47,732 nucleotides of DNA, from NCBI GenBank assembly GCA_028868535.1, contig JAGWUH010000030.1:1-47732 (forward strand), read 5' to 3'. This DNA is from Sphingomonadales bacterium (GTDB taxonomy: Bacteria; Pseudomonadota; Alphaproteobacteria; Sphingomonadales; Sphingomonadaceae). A model generated the notes under the pieces. That model was given only the letters and a program-made list of their open reading frames with translations. It ran no database searches and was not told the origin of the DNA. Below, piece by piece: positions 23,913-32,494 of the stretch; position 1 is the first letter of the stretch; every line of letters begins with the position of its first letter. The translations under genes and the position numbers were made by a program.

Positions 23913-25165
23913 GCAGCAACCTCGCGCTGCTGTTCCACATCGCCTGGCGGCACCTCGTCGTCCGCCGCCGCCAGACCGCGGTGGCGATCGGCGGCGTCGC
24001 CGTCGGCGTCGGCTTCTTCCTCGCGGTCTCGGCGCTGATGGTCGGCAGCCAGAACGATTTCATCAAGACGCTGATTTCCGCCGCCCCGCACATCATCATC
24101 TACGACGAGCTGCGCAGCCCGCCGCCGCAACCCGGCGTCCGCATCTACGGCGGCGCCGACGCCGCCGTCGCGCTCCACGGCTACAAGCTCCGCAACGAGG
24201 TGCGCGGCATCAAGGACTGGCAGGCGATCCTGCGCACCGTCAACGACACCCCCGGCGCGATCGGCTCGCCCAGCCTCTCGGGCGCGGTCACGCTGCGCCT
24301 CGGCGGCCGCGAGGAACCGCTCGGCATCGTCGGCATCGAGCCCGGCCTCGAATCGAAGGTCTCCGACGTTGCCGACAAGCTGCGCGCCGGCAGCCTCGAC
24401 GATCTCGAGCGCGCCCAGGGCGGCGTCATCGTCGGCGAGGAACTCGCCCGCCGCCTCGGCCTCAACATGGGCGACATCGTCAACGCCACCGCCGCTTCGG
24501 GCACCACGAAGCCGCTGCGCATCGTCGGCCTGGTCAAGAAGGGCAACACCATGATCGGCCAGTCGAGCGGCTACATGCTGCTGCGCGAGGCGCAGTCGCT
24601 GCTCGCCCGCCCGTTCATCATCAACCGCATCGGCGTCCGGCTGACCGATGCCTATGCCGCCGACGACGTCGCCCACGCACTCGAATCGCGCTACGCCTAC
24701 AAGGCGGAGAGCTGGCAGGAACGGTCGAGCGACTTCCTCTCGTTCCTCGTCACCCGCAACGTCATCATGTACGCGGTGGTCAGCGCGATCCTGCTGGTCG
24801 CCAGCTTCGGCATCTACACCGCGGTCTCGAACAGCGTCGCCGACAAGCGCCGCGACATCGCCATCCTGCGCTCGATGGGCTTCTCGCAAGGCGATCTGCA
24901 ACTGGTCTTCGTGTTCGAGGGACTGGCTCTGGCGATGGCCGGGGTCGTCGTCGGCTGGGTGCTCGGCACGGCGCTGATGGAGGCGCTCGGCAGCCTCAAG
25001 TTCCCGGTGTCGGGCGAGGACCAGCGCATCCCGCTCGACCGCTCGACCCGGCAATACCTGATCGCCGCCGTCGCCTCGCTGCTCTCGGGCGGCATCGCCG
25101 CCTGGCTGCCCGCGCGCAAGGCCGCGCGGGTCGATCCGGTCGACATCCTGCGCGGCGCGATATGA
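23909..25165 (+). CDS. FtsX-like ABC transporter permease
   Basis: A 418-residue permease with one N-terminal membrane helix (AVAIGGVAVGVGFFLAVSAL), a large periplasmic domain, and three C-terminal helices (VIMYAVVSAILLVASFGI, LALAMAGVVVGWVLGTAL, YLIAAVASLLSGGIAAWL). The MacB/DevC-like link KRRDIAILRSMGFS and the ending ARKAARVDPVDILRG are typical. It starts with TTG at 23909, overlapping the previous stop as TTGA, and ends in ATGA overlap with the ATPase. It should move a substrate or mechanically drive export together with the adaptor; the cargo is unknown. Confidence 0.93.
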   Translation: MSSNLALLFHIAWRHLVVRRRQTAVAIGGVAVGVGFFLAVSALMVGSQNDFIKTLISAAPHIIIYDELRSPPPQPGVRIYGGADAAVALHGYKLRNEVRGIKDWQAILRTVNDTPGAIGSPSLSGAVTLRLGGREEPLGIVGIEPGLESKVSDVADKLRAGSLDDLERAQGGVIVGEELARRLGLNMGDIVNATAASGTTKPLRIVGLVKKGNTMIGQSSGYMLLREAQSLLARPFIINRIGVRLTDAYAADDVAHALESRYAYKAESWQERSSDFLSFLVTRNVIMYAVVSAILLVASFGIYTAVSNSVADKRRDIAILRSMGFSQGDLQLVFVFEGLALAMAGVVVGWVLGTALMEALGSLKFPVSGEDQRIPLDRSTRQYLIAAVASLLSGGIAAWLPARKAARVDPVDILRGAI

Positions 25166-25866
25166 GCAGCCCCGGCGCTTCCCCACCCGTGCTCGCCTGC
25201 ACCGGCCTCGGCCGCACGCTGCCGGCCGATCCCCCGGTGACGCTGGTCCGCGACGTCGATCTCGCGATCCAGCCGGGCAAGTTCACCGCCATCGTCGGCC
25301 CCTCCGGCTGCGGCAAGTCGTCGCTGCTCTACCTGCTCGGCCTGATCGACCGGCCGACGGCGGGCCAGCTCCTGCTCGACGGCCGCGACCTCACCCCGCT
25401 CTCGGGCGACGAGCGCGCCGCGATCCGGCTCGAACACTTCGGCTTCGTCTTCCAGTTCCATTTCCTGCTGCCCGAATTCAACGCGCTGGAAAACGTCGCC
25501 CTGCCGATCCGCCGCCTCGGCCGGCTCCACGGCGCGGCGGTCGAGGCGCGCGCGCGCGAGCTGCTCGGCGAAGTCGGCCTCGCCGGCAAGGAGCTGAAGT
25601 CGCCCGACAAGCTCTCCGGCGGCGAACGCCAGCGCGTCGCCATCGCCCGCGCCCTCGCCAACGACCCGCGCCTGATCCTCGGCGACGAGCCGACCGGCAA
25701 CCTCGACAGCGTCAACTCCGCCCGCGTCGTCGACCTGTTCGTCGCCCTGGCGCACCAGCAGGGCAGGGCGGTCGTCTGCGTCACCCACGACATGGGCATC
25801 GCCGAACGCGCCGATGTCCGCGTCGAAATGCTCGACGGCCGCGTCGTGGCGGTGAAGGCGCAATAG
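25162..25866 (+). CDS. ABC transporter ATP-binding protein (LolD/MacB/DevA type)
   Basis: A 234-residue ATPase with Walker A GPSGCGKSS, Q-loop FVFQFHFLLPEFNALENV, signature LSGGERQRVAIARAL, Walker B LILGDEPTGNLD and switch His in VTHD. This pattern marks the LolD/MacB subfamily that works with FtsX-type permeases. The ATG at 25162 overlaps the permease stop by four bases. It is the last gene of the adaptor-permease-ATPase operon, which is separated from rlmJ by an 18-bp stem. Confidence 0.95.
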   Translation: MSSPGASPPVLACTGLGRTLPADPPVTLVRDVDLAIQPGKFTAIVGPSGCGKSSLLYLLGLIDRPTAGQLLLDGRDLTPLSGDERAAIRLEHFGFVFQFHFLLPEFNALENVALPIRRLGRLHGAAVEARARELLGEVGLAGKELKSPDKLSGGERQRVAIARALANDPRLILGDEPTGNLDSVNSARVVDLFVALAHQQGRAVVCVTHDMGIAERADVRVEMLDGRVVAVKAQ

Positions 25867-25895
25867 CGGCAAAGCATCACCCGCCTGCGGGAGGG

Positions 25896-25941
25896 GCCGG
25901 TTGCGACGGCCGCCGCGCCGTCAGCGGCCGTCGCAACCGGC
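25896..25941. terminator. Perfect 18-bp inverted repeat between convergent genes
   Basis: The arm 25896-25913 (GCCGGTTGCGACGGCCGC) is perfectly complementary to 25924-25941 across a 10-base loop. It lies between the ATPase end (25866) and the convergent rlmJ end (25959). No T-run follows, so it may block readthrough by structure alone or with Rho. Confidence 0.6.
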
Positions 25942-25958
25942 GGTGGCCTTCGCCGGCC

Positions 25959-26825
25959 TCACGGGTGTCGCGGGGCTTTGCCGAACCCCTCCTTCGCCTG
26001 CGTCAACCAATCGCAGATCATCACGCCCTTGTGCCCCGCCGGCGCCAGCGCGGCGCGGAGCGCCTCGAGCAGGGGGGGCAGCGCCTGGGTAAAGGCATAG
26101 GGCGGATTGACGATGAACAGGCCCGCGCCGTTGTAGACGCCGGGTTGATCGCTATCGAACAGCCAATGCTCCACGACCAGGAACTTCGGAATGCCCAGCT
26201 TCCGGAGCTGTTCCTTCCACCGCACATGCGTGGCGCGGTCCTTCAGCGGAAACCAGATCACCGTGACGCCATGCGCCCACTTGCGCTGGGCGGCGGCCAG
26301 CGTCGCGGTGATGCGCGCGCGCTCGTCGGTCTGTTCATACGGCGGATCGACCACGACCACGCCGCGCGGCGTGCGGGTCGGCACCATCGCCAGCCACAGT
26401 TCATAGGCATCGCGCTCATGCACCGCGGCGGGGGTGCCGCGCATCGCGCCGCGCAAGGCCCCGGCGTCCTCGGGATGCTTTTCGTTCAGGATCAGCAGAT
26501 CCTGCGGGCGCAGCAGCTGCGCCAGAAACCGCGGCGAGCCGGGGTAGAGGCGGGGCTCATCCCCCCCATTCACCGCCCGGACGGCGGCGCGATGGTCGTC
26601 CAGCAACGGGTTCGCGTCGGCAAAGGCGCGCTGCACGCCCTGCGTCGCCTCCCCGGTGCGTTGCGCCGCGTCGCCGCCCAGGTCGTACAGACCGCAGCCG
26701 GCATGGGTGTCGATCAGCGTCAGCGCACCCGGCTTGTGCTGCAAGGCGCGGACAAGGGCAATCAGCAGGCTGTGCTTCACGACATCGGCGCTGTTGCCGG
26801 CATGGAAGGAATGGCGATAATTCAT
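25959..26825 (-). CDS. rlmJ: 23S rRNA (adenine(2030)-N6)-methyltransferase
   Basis: A 288-residue protein with the exact RlmJ opening MNYRHSFHAGNSADVVKH. Cofactor binding is in LTLIDTHAGCGLYDLGG and the amino-methyltransferase motif is DPPYEQ. It methylates A2030 of 23S rRNA using S-adenosylmethionine. The start is fixed by the family's conserved first residues, although the ribosome site is weak. It is alone on the minus strand, upstream of a 481-base region without genes. Confidence 0.95.
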   Translation of the reverse strand: MNYRHSFHAGNSADVVKHSLLIALVRALQHKPGALTLIDTHAGCGLYDLGGDAAQRTGEATQGVQRAFADANPLLDDHRAAVRAVNGGDEPRLYPGSPRFLAQLLRPQDLLILNEKHPEDAGALRGAMRGTPAAVHERDAYELWLAMVPTRTPRGVVVVDPPYEQTDERARITATLAAAQRKWAHGVTVIWFPLKDRATHVRWKEQLRKLGIPKFLVVEHWLFDSDQPGVYNGAGLFIVNPPYAFTQALPPLLEALRAALAPAGHKGVMICDWLTQAKEGFGKAPRHP

Positions 26826-27306
26826 CGTGAATCAGGGTCCTGACGATCTGCCCGACCACGATCTTCGGGACGCGGAAATGGATTTCGCGGCGATGGGCGT
26901 AACCGGTCCGGCGCTCTTAACCGGCCGGACGGCAACCTTCAAAGCCCTTCGGCACAAGGCCCGGAACGCGCGACCGTTCGAGCAAGAGAAGCCGGGATCG
27001 ACGATCCTGCCGGGCCGCAACCTCCCAAGCCGCAGCTCCCGGAAAACACTTTCCTACATCCCCGCGTTGTGCAAACTTCCCGGCGCTCCTTGAAACCGTC
27101 CTATCTTTTTGATTCGCCGCGAGAACGTCCTGTCGCGTGGGCGGCCTGCCGTGCCCGCGCCACGGAAAAAACCCCATCGCCGGGCGTCCTTCCGGCATGG
27201 CCGATTTCGCCCCCTGGACCCTGTCAACTTGTGTCAACCTGCCGCTTCACGCCGCAACCGACGGGGACCGGCCATGGCCGCGATCGACACGCGATCGCCG
27301 GGGCGC
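26826..27306. other. 481-base region without a confident gene
   Basis: Reading frames on both strands (for example 26827-27093 plus and 26917-27237 minus) begin with GTG or TTG without ribosome sites and have Arg/Pro-rich, low-complexity composition, so they are unlikely genes. The region includes the rlmJ promoter side and a direct repeat TGTCAAC at 27222-27228 and 27232-27238. No tRNA or known RNA was recognised. Confidence 0.5.
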
Positions 27307-28662
27307 TCAGGCGGCGGCCCGCACCCCGGCCAGCCGCGCCAGCGCCTCGTCCCGCCCGATCAGCGGCAACAGCGCCGCCATGTCCGGCCCATGCTCGCGC
27401 CCGGTCAGCGCCAGCCGCAACGGCAGGAACAGCGCCTTGCCCTTGCGGCCCGTGGTTTCCTTTAGATTGGCAGTGAGAAACTTCCACGACTCGTTCCGCG
27501 CTTCCGGCAAGTCCCAGTCGATTTGCTCGAATACATTTGCTGCGATCTTCAAGTATTCGTGATCTTCACTGTTCATCACCGGCGCCGCCACCGGTCCGCG
27601 CACCACCGCCCACCATTCGGCCGCTTCGCCGACGGTGCTCAGGTTCGGCCGGATCGCCTGCCAGGCCGCCGCGCCCATGCCGTCCGGCAGCCGCGCCGCC
27701 ACCTCGTCGTGCGACAACCGGTGGATCACCGCCGCGTTGACCCGCTGCAACTCCGCCTCGTCGAACCGCGCCGGCGCGCGGCCGAACCGCGTCAGGTCCA
27801 GCGCCGCCGCCAGCTCCATCGGCCGCAACGCCGGGTCCACCGGATCGCTCGTCCCCAGCCGCGCCAGCAGCGCGATCACCGCCTCGGGCTCGATCCCCTG
27901 CTCGCGCAGTTCCGCCATCCCCAGCGAACCGAGCCGCTTCGACAGCTTGCCCTCGCTGCCGGTCAGCAGCGCCTCGTGGGCAAAGCGCGGCGGCTCCGCC
28001 CCCAGCGCGGTGAACATCTGCAACTGCGTCGCCGTGTTCGAGACGTGGTCCTCGCCGCGCAGCACCTGCGTGATGCCCATGTCGATGTCGTCTATCACCG
28101 ACGGCAGCATGTACAGCCAGGACCCGTCCGCCCGCCGCACCACCGGGTCCGACATCTGCGCGGCGTCGAACCGCTGCGCCCCGCGAATGCCGTCGTCCCA
28201 GGCGATCGCCGCGTCGCGGTCGAGCAGGAACCGCCAGTGCGGCATCTCCCCCGCCGCCGCCTTCGCCGCGTGGTCGGCCTCGCCCAGCGCCAGCGCGGCG
28301 CGGTCATAGATCGGCGGCAGCCCGCGCCCCAGCTGGACCTTGCGCTTCAGCTCCAGCTCCTGCGCGCTCTCATAGCAGCGATAGACCCGCCCCGCCGCGA
28401 CCAGCCGCGCGAATTCGCGCTCGTAGAGATCGAACCGCTCCGACTGCCGCACCTCGCCGTCCGGCCGCAGCCCCAGCCAGTCGAGGTCGGCACGGATCGC
28501 CGCGACATAGTCCTCGCGGCTGCGCGCGGTATCGGTGTCGTCGATGCGCAGCAGGAATCGCCCGCCGTCCTTGCGCGCCAGCATCCAGTTGTGCAGCGCG
28601 GTGCGGACGTTGCCGATGTGCAGCAGCCCGGTGGGCGAAGGCGCGAAACGCGTGACCGTCAT
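27307..28662 (-). CDS. gltX: Glutamate-tRNA ligase (short GluRS paralogue)
   Basis: A 451-residue class I aminoacyl-tRNA synthetase. HIGH motif is HIGN (residues 16-19, in PSPTGLLHIGNVRTAL) and the KMSKS motif is GKLSKR near residue 240. The Cys-rich zinc site found in some GluRS is missing. Alphaproteobacteria often carry two GltX proteins, one that may also charge tRNA-Gln; which one this is cannot be told here. The start at 28662 lies three bases after the nadE stop, so they form an operon. A stretch near the C-terminal third (about 27521-27570) has far lower GC than its surroundings. Confidence 0.95.
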   Translation of the reverse strand: MTVTRFAPSPTGLLHIGNVRTALHNWMLARKDGGRFLLRIDDTDTARSREDYVAAIRADLDWLGLRPDGEVRQSERFDLYEREFARLVAAGRVYRCYESAQELELKRKVQLGRGLPPIYDRAALALGEADHAAKAAAGEMPHWRFLLDRDAAIAWDDGIRGAQRFDAAQMSDPVVRRADGSWLYMLPSVIDDIDMGITQVLRGEDHVSNTATQLQMFTALGAEPPRFAHEALLTGSEGKLSKRLGSLGMAELREQGIEPEAVIALLARLGTSDPVDPALRPMELAAALDLTRFGRAPARFDEAELQRVNAAVIHRLSHDEVAARLPDGMGAAAWQAIRPNLSTVGEAAEWWAVVRGPVAAPVMNSEDHEYLKIAANVFEQIDWDLPEARNESWKFLTANLKETTGRKGKALFLPLRLALTGREHGPDMAALLPLIGRDEALARLAGVRAAA

Positions 28663-28665
28663 CGC

Positions 28666-30321
28666 TCAGGCCGTGCGAAACGCGTGGGTGATCGGATAGC
28701 GCCGGTCGCGCCCGAAGTTGCGGCTGCCCAGCTTGACCCCGGGGGGCGCCTGCCGCCGCTTGTATTCGGCCAGGTGCAGCAGCCGCTCGATCCGTACCAG
28801 CGTCGCCCGGTCGAACCCCTCGCGCTCCAGCTGGTCGACCGACTTCTCGTGCTCGACGAGGCCGAGCAGGATCGGGTCGAGTACGTCGTAAGGCGGCAGC
28901 GAGTCCGAATCCTTCTGGTCCGGCCGCAGCTCCGCACTCGGCGGCTTGGTCAGGATGTTCGGCGGGATCACCACGCCGTCGGGCCCCAGCCCGATGCGCG
29001 GCTTGTGCCGGTTGCGCCATTCGGACACGGCGAACACGGTCATCTTGTAGGCGTCCTTCAACGGGTTGTAGCCCCCTGCCATGTCGCCATAGATCGTCGC
29101 ATAGCCGACGCTCATCTCGCTCTTGTTGCCGGTCGTCACCAGCATCGGCCCGAACTTGTTGGAAATGCCCATCAGCGTCACCCCGCGGATCCGCGACTGC
29201 AGGTTCTCCTCGGTCAGGTCCGGCGCCCGCCCCTCGAACACCGGCCCCAGCATCTGCGCATAGGCGTCGACCGCCGGCGCGATCGGGATGGTGTCGAGCC
29301 GGCACCCCAGCGCCCGCGCGCAATCGGCGGCGTCCCTCAGGCTTTCCTCGCTGGTATAGCGGCTGGGCAGCATCACGCACCACACCCGGTTCGCCCCCAG
29401 CGCATCGACCGCGATCGCCGCGCACAGCGCCGAATCGATCCCGCCCGAAAGCCCCAGCACCACGCCCGGGAACCGGTTGCGGTTCACATAGTCGCGCAGC
29501 GCCAGCACCATCGCCGAATAGATCGACTCCGGATGGCTCGCCATCTCGCGGATCTCGCCGCGGTCGCAGCGCCAGCCCTGCGCGGTCTTGGTCCAGCGGG
29601 TGAGGACTTCCTCCTCCTCCCAGTCCTTCATCTGCACCGCGGTGCCGCCGTCGCCGTTGACGACGAAGCTGCCGCCGTCGAACACCAGCTCGTCCTGCCC
29701 GCCGACGCGGTTGACATAGGCCAGCGGCAGTCCGTTATCGACCGCGCGCCGCCGCGCCACCCCGTCGATCCGCAGCGCGTCCTTGTCGATCTCGTAAGGG
29801 CTGCCGTTCGGGCACAGCAGCAGCTCGGCGCCGAAGTCGGCAAGGTGGCGGCACACGCTGGGGTGCCAGATGTCCTCGCAGATCGGCACGCCGATCATCG
29901 TCCCGCGAAAGATGATGGGCTCGGGCAACGGCCCCGGCTGGAACAGCCGCATCTCGTCGAAGGTGCCATAATTGGGCAGTTCGTGCTTGTGGCGGATCGC
30001 CGCGATCTTGCCCTGGTCGAGCAGCGCGACGCCGTTGTGCAGCGCCCCGTCCTGCACGAACACACTGCCCACCAGCATCGCCGGGCCGGTGTGCGCGGTG
30101 GCGCGGGCAAGGGCCTCCAGCTCGGCGGCGGCGCGCTCGATCAGGCTCGGCTTGAGCACGAGGTCCTCGGGCGGATAGCCGATCAGGTTCAGCTCGGGGA
30201 AGACGATCAGGTCCGAGGCGGCGGCGCGCTCGCGCGTGGCCAGCATCGCCGCGGCATTGCCGGCAAGGTCGCCGACCGAGTGATTGACCTGCGCGAGCGT
30301 GATCTTGAGGGTATCGGGCAT
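28666..30321 (-). CDS. nadE: Glutamine-dependent NAD+ synthase
   Basis: A 551-residue two-domain enzyme. The N-terminal nitrilase-type glutaminase has Glu in FPELNLIGYPPEDL, Lys in HKHELPNYGTFDE and Cys in GVPICEDIWHP. The C-terminal synthetase has the PP-loop LGLSGGIDSALCA (near residue 289) and TTGNKSEMSVGY. It converts deamido-NAD to NAD using glutamine-derived ammonia. It is the first gene of the nadE-gltX operon, divergent from a small glycine-zipper gene. The start at 30321 fits the family N-terminus (LKITLAQVNHSVGDL). Confidence 0.96.
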   Translation of the reverse strand: MPDTLKITLAQVNHSVGDLAGNAAAMLATRERAAASDLIVFPELNLIGYPPEDLVLKPSLIERAAAELEALARATAHTGPAMLVGSVFVQDGALHNGVALLDQGKIAAIRHKHELPNYGTFDEMRLFQPGPLPEPIIFRGTMIGVPICEDIWHPSVCRHLADFGAELLLCPNGSPYEIDKDALRIDGVARRRAVDNGLPLAYVNRVGGQDELVFDGGSFVVNGDGGTAVQMKDWEEEEVLTRWTKTAQGWRCDRGEIREMASHPESIYSAMVLALRDYVNRNRFPGVVLGLSGGIDSALCAAIAVDALGANRVWCVMLPSRYTSEESLRDAADCARALGCRLDTIPIAPAVDAYAQMLGPVFEGRAPDLTEENLQSRIRGVTLMGISNKFGPMLVTTGNKSEMSVGYATIYGDMAGGYNPLKDAYKMTVFAVSEWRNRHKPRIGLGPDGVVIPPNILTKPPSAELRPDQKDSDSLPPYDVLDPILLGLVEHEKSVDQLEREGFDRATLVRIERLLHLAEYKRRQAPPGVKLGSRNFGRDRRYPITHAFRTA

Positions 30322-30408
30322 GGGCGTGCTCTAACCGAGGGTCGGGGCGGTGGGAACGTTTTTTCGCCCCCCGGCGTTCCGCAGGAAATTGCACCGGAAG
30401 GCCCGTCC

Positions 30409-30636
30409 ATGAAGCACGTTCTCGTTCTGCCGCTCGCCGCGCTCGCCCTCGTCGCCACGCCCCAGTTGGCGCAGGCCAAGGGGTGCGTGCGGGGTGCGAT
30501 CGCCGGTGGCGTCGCCGGGCATTTCGTCGGCCGCCATCACCTGATGGGCGCCGCCGCCGGCTGCCTGATCGCCCGCCACCACTACAAGGTGAAAGCCCGC
30601 GAGGAAGCGTCGCACCGTCCGGCACCGCATCGCTGA
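30409..30636 (+). CDS. Small secreted glycine-zipper peptide
   Basis: A 75-residue protein with a signal peptide (MKHVLVLPLAALALVATPQLAQA), then CVRGAIAGGVAGHFVGRHHLMGAAAGCLIA, a glycine-zipper-like membrane-associated pair of helices, and a basic His-rich tail. Two Cys flank the zipper. The family is known in many Proteobacteria as short envelope proteins without a fixed function. The ATG at 30409 has GGAAGG nearby (30396-30401). It is divergent from nadE and convergent with the smr-domain gene. Confidence 0.75.
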   Translation: MKHVLVLPLAALALVATPQLAQAKGCVRGAIAGGVAGHFVGRHHLMGAAAGCLIARHHYKVKAREEASHRPAPHR

Positions 30637-30640
30637 ACGG

Positions 30641-31219
30641 TCAGCGGCCCTTGCGCAGCACGATGTAGACCGCGCCGCCGCCGCCGTGGCGCGGGTGCGC
30701 CGGGCGGATCGCCGCGATCCGCGATGCGTGCGGCCCGGCTTCCAGCCAGTCGAGGAACTTCGCGCGGATCGCGCCGCGCCGGTTGCCGCGATCGGCCGGA
30801 TCGTGCGGCCGCGCCCGCCCGGTGACGAGCAGCACGACGCGCGCGCCCTGCGCGATCGCCAGCGTGAGGCCGTGGTCGAGCCGCCCGTGCGCGGCGTCGA
30901 GCGAGGCTCCATGCAGGTCAAGCGTGAAGTCCGGTTCCAGCACGCCTTTCGCCAGCCGCCGGTCCCAGCTCGCGTCCAGGCCGTGACGGTCGAGTGGCCG
31001 CGGCACCGGCGCCGGGGGCGGGCTGGCGGGCAGGGCGGGGGGGACGCGCCCCTTCACCCGCTTCTGAGATATTGGCACGGGCGGCGGCACAGTGACCGGC
31101 TCGACGTTCCGCCGGGCCGGGGGCCGGCGCGGATCGAGTGGCCGCACCGTCCGCGCGACGCGGTCCCACAATTCGGCCTCGTCGTCGCTCAGGCGCCGGT
31201 CGCGCCCCCGCGCGCTCAC
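30641..31219 (-). CDS. Smr/MutS2-domain protein
   Basis: A 192-residue protein starting at GTG 31219, which overlaps the MltA stop as GTGA. The N-terminal half is Pro/Arg-rich and probably disordered (VTVPPPVPISQKR). The C-terminal Smr domain has FTLDLHGASLDAAHGRL, VVLLVTGRA and HPRHGGGGAVYIVLRK, matching LDLHG and the GG.GA..V.LR end of the family. Stand-alone Smr proteins are predicted nucleases linked to ribosome rescue or DNA structure processing. It is the last gene of the Tim44-like, mltA, smr operon. Confidence 0.88.
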   Translation of the reverse strand: MSARGRDRRLSDDEAELWDRVARTVRPLDPRRPPARRNVEPVTVPPPVPISQKRVKGRVPPALPASPPPAPVPRPLDRHGLDASWDRRLAKGVLEPDFTLDLHGASLDAAHGRLDHGLTLAIAQGARVVLLVTGRARPHDPADRGNRRGAIRAKFLDWLEAGPHASRIAAIRPAHPRHGGGGAVYIVLRKGR

Positions 31220-32487
31220 CGGCCGAGCCTGGCGAGGGCTCCCTTGGGCAGGAGCAGCAGGGCCGGACCGCGCCCGCTCATGCCGCCGGCCGTGTTCCGC
31301 GCGTCGCTGCCCGCGCCCCAGAACGAATCGAAGCGGTTGGCGCCCTTGATCGCGCCGCCGGTGTCCTGCGCCACCCACAGCCCGCTGGCGACCGTGCGAT
31401 CCAGCGTCAGGAACACCGGCGCGCCCAGCGGCACATAGAGCGGGTCGGCCGCGAGGCTGACACGCGCACGCACCGGCACGCCCAGCGCCCCCACCGGGCC
31501 ATCGCCGGTCAGTTCGCGGAAGAATACCCAGGCCTTGTTCTGGTTCATCAGCGCGCGGCCGTCCTCGGGATGCTCGCGCAGGTACTGCATCAGGCCCTGC
31601 ATCGATGCCGCATATTGCCCCGGGCCGGTGCCGATCAGCCCCTTGTCGCGCATCAGCGTGCCGATGCCGGTGTAGTTCTGGCCATTGTCGGCGGCATAGC
31701 CGATGCGCATGACGCTGCCGTCGGGCGCGCGCAGCCGGCCCGAACCCTGGATCTGCAGGAAGAAGAACTCGACCGGATCGGCGGCCCAGGCGATCTCCAG
31801 CCCGCGATTGGCCAGCACGCCGCCGTCGATCGCGGCGCGGTCGTAATAGGGGACGAACCTGCCGGTTTCGTCGTAGCGGCCGAACGGCGTCTGGCCGTTG
31901 GGCTTGACCGGCGCGTCCCCCGGGCGGGCGTGGACCAGGTCCGGCGGCACGCCGTAGACCGGCACGTCGAATCCCGGCTGGCGCAGCCGCGAGCCGGCGA
32001 TCTCGGGCTCATAGTAGCCGGTGACGAAACCCTGCCCGTCGCCGACGACGACGGTCTCGAAATTGTCGGTGAAGAACCGCGCCGCATCGCTGGTCGGCCA
32101 GGTCGCCGCGGCGTCGCAGGCGGGCTTCCAGTCGCCAGGCTGGGTCAGCTGCGAATTGTCGGTCCGCGCCGTCAGCCGCGGGCACGATTCGCGGAACGAC
32201 AGCAGCGCCGGCGCGGCGGTGGCGGCGGTCAGCCCCAGCGTCAGCACGTCGGGGCCGGCGCGCACCCCGAGCGCGAGCGCGGTGGGCGGCGGTGGCGGCG
32301 GCAGCACCGGGGTCACCGCCGGCGGCGGCAGCGGCGGCGGTGGCCCGGCCTCGGGGATGATGCGTCCGCACGCGGCCAGCAGCGCCAGGGCCGCCAGCAT
32401 CAGCGCGCGCGACAGGCCCCCTCCGATTGATGCGCCAATCGATGCGCGATCCTGCGGGCCGTAACCGGCCGCAACCCCAACCGGCAT
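31216..32487 (-). CDS. mltA: Membrane-bound lytic murein transglycosylase A
   Basis: A 423-residue lipoprotein-type enzyme. The lipobox is LAAC within ALMLAALALLAACGR, then a Pro-rich linker. The MltA domain carries FVTGYYEPEIAGSR and the 3D domain with the catalytic Asp in VAQDTGGAIKGANRFDSFWG. It cuts peptidoglycan glycan strands to 1,6-anhydromuramic ends in the periplasm. The ATG at 32487 lies seven bases after the Tim44-like stop; it leaves about 40 residues before the lipobox, longer than usual, so a later start is possible. Confidence 0.93.
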   Translation of the reverse strand: MPVGVAAGYGPQDRASIGASIGGGLSRALMLAALALLAACGRIIPEAGPPPPLPPPAVTPVLPPPPPPTALALGVRAGPDVLTLGLTAATAAPALLSFRESCPRLTARTDNSQLTQPGDWKPACDAAATWPTSDAARFFTDNFETVVVGDGQGFVTGYYEPEIAGSRLRQPGFDVPVYGVPPDLVHARPGDAPVKPNGQTPFGRYDETGRFVPYYDRAAIDGGVLANRGLEIAWAADPVEFFFLQIQGSGRLRAPDGSVMRIGYAADNGQNYTGIGTLMRDKGLIGTGPGQYAASMQGLMQYLREHPEDGRALMNQNKAWVFFRELTGDGPVGALGVPVRARVSLAADPLYVPLGAPVFLTLDRTVASGLWVAQDTGGAIKGANRFDSFWGAGSDARNTAGGMSGRGPALLLLPKGALARLGR

Positions 32488-32494
32488 TGCCGGA

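Noticed and set aside
26827..27237. Possible small genes in the rlmJ-gltX gap, one on each strand
   Set aside because: They begin at GTG or TTG without ribosome sites and have low-complexity translations.
27523..30636. Plus-strand open frame of 1037 codons
   Set aside because: It runs antisense to gltX and nadE. Only its last 75 codons, from the ATG at 30409, look like a real gene.
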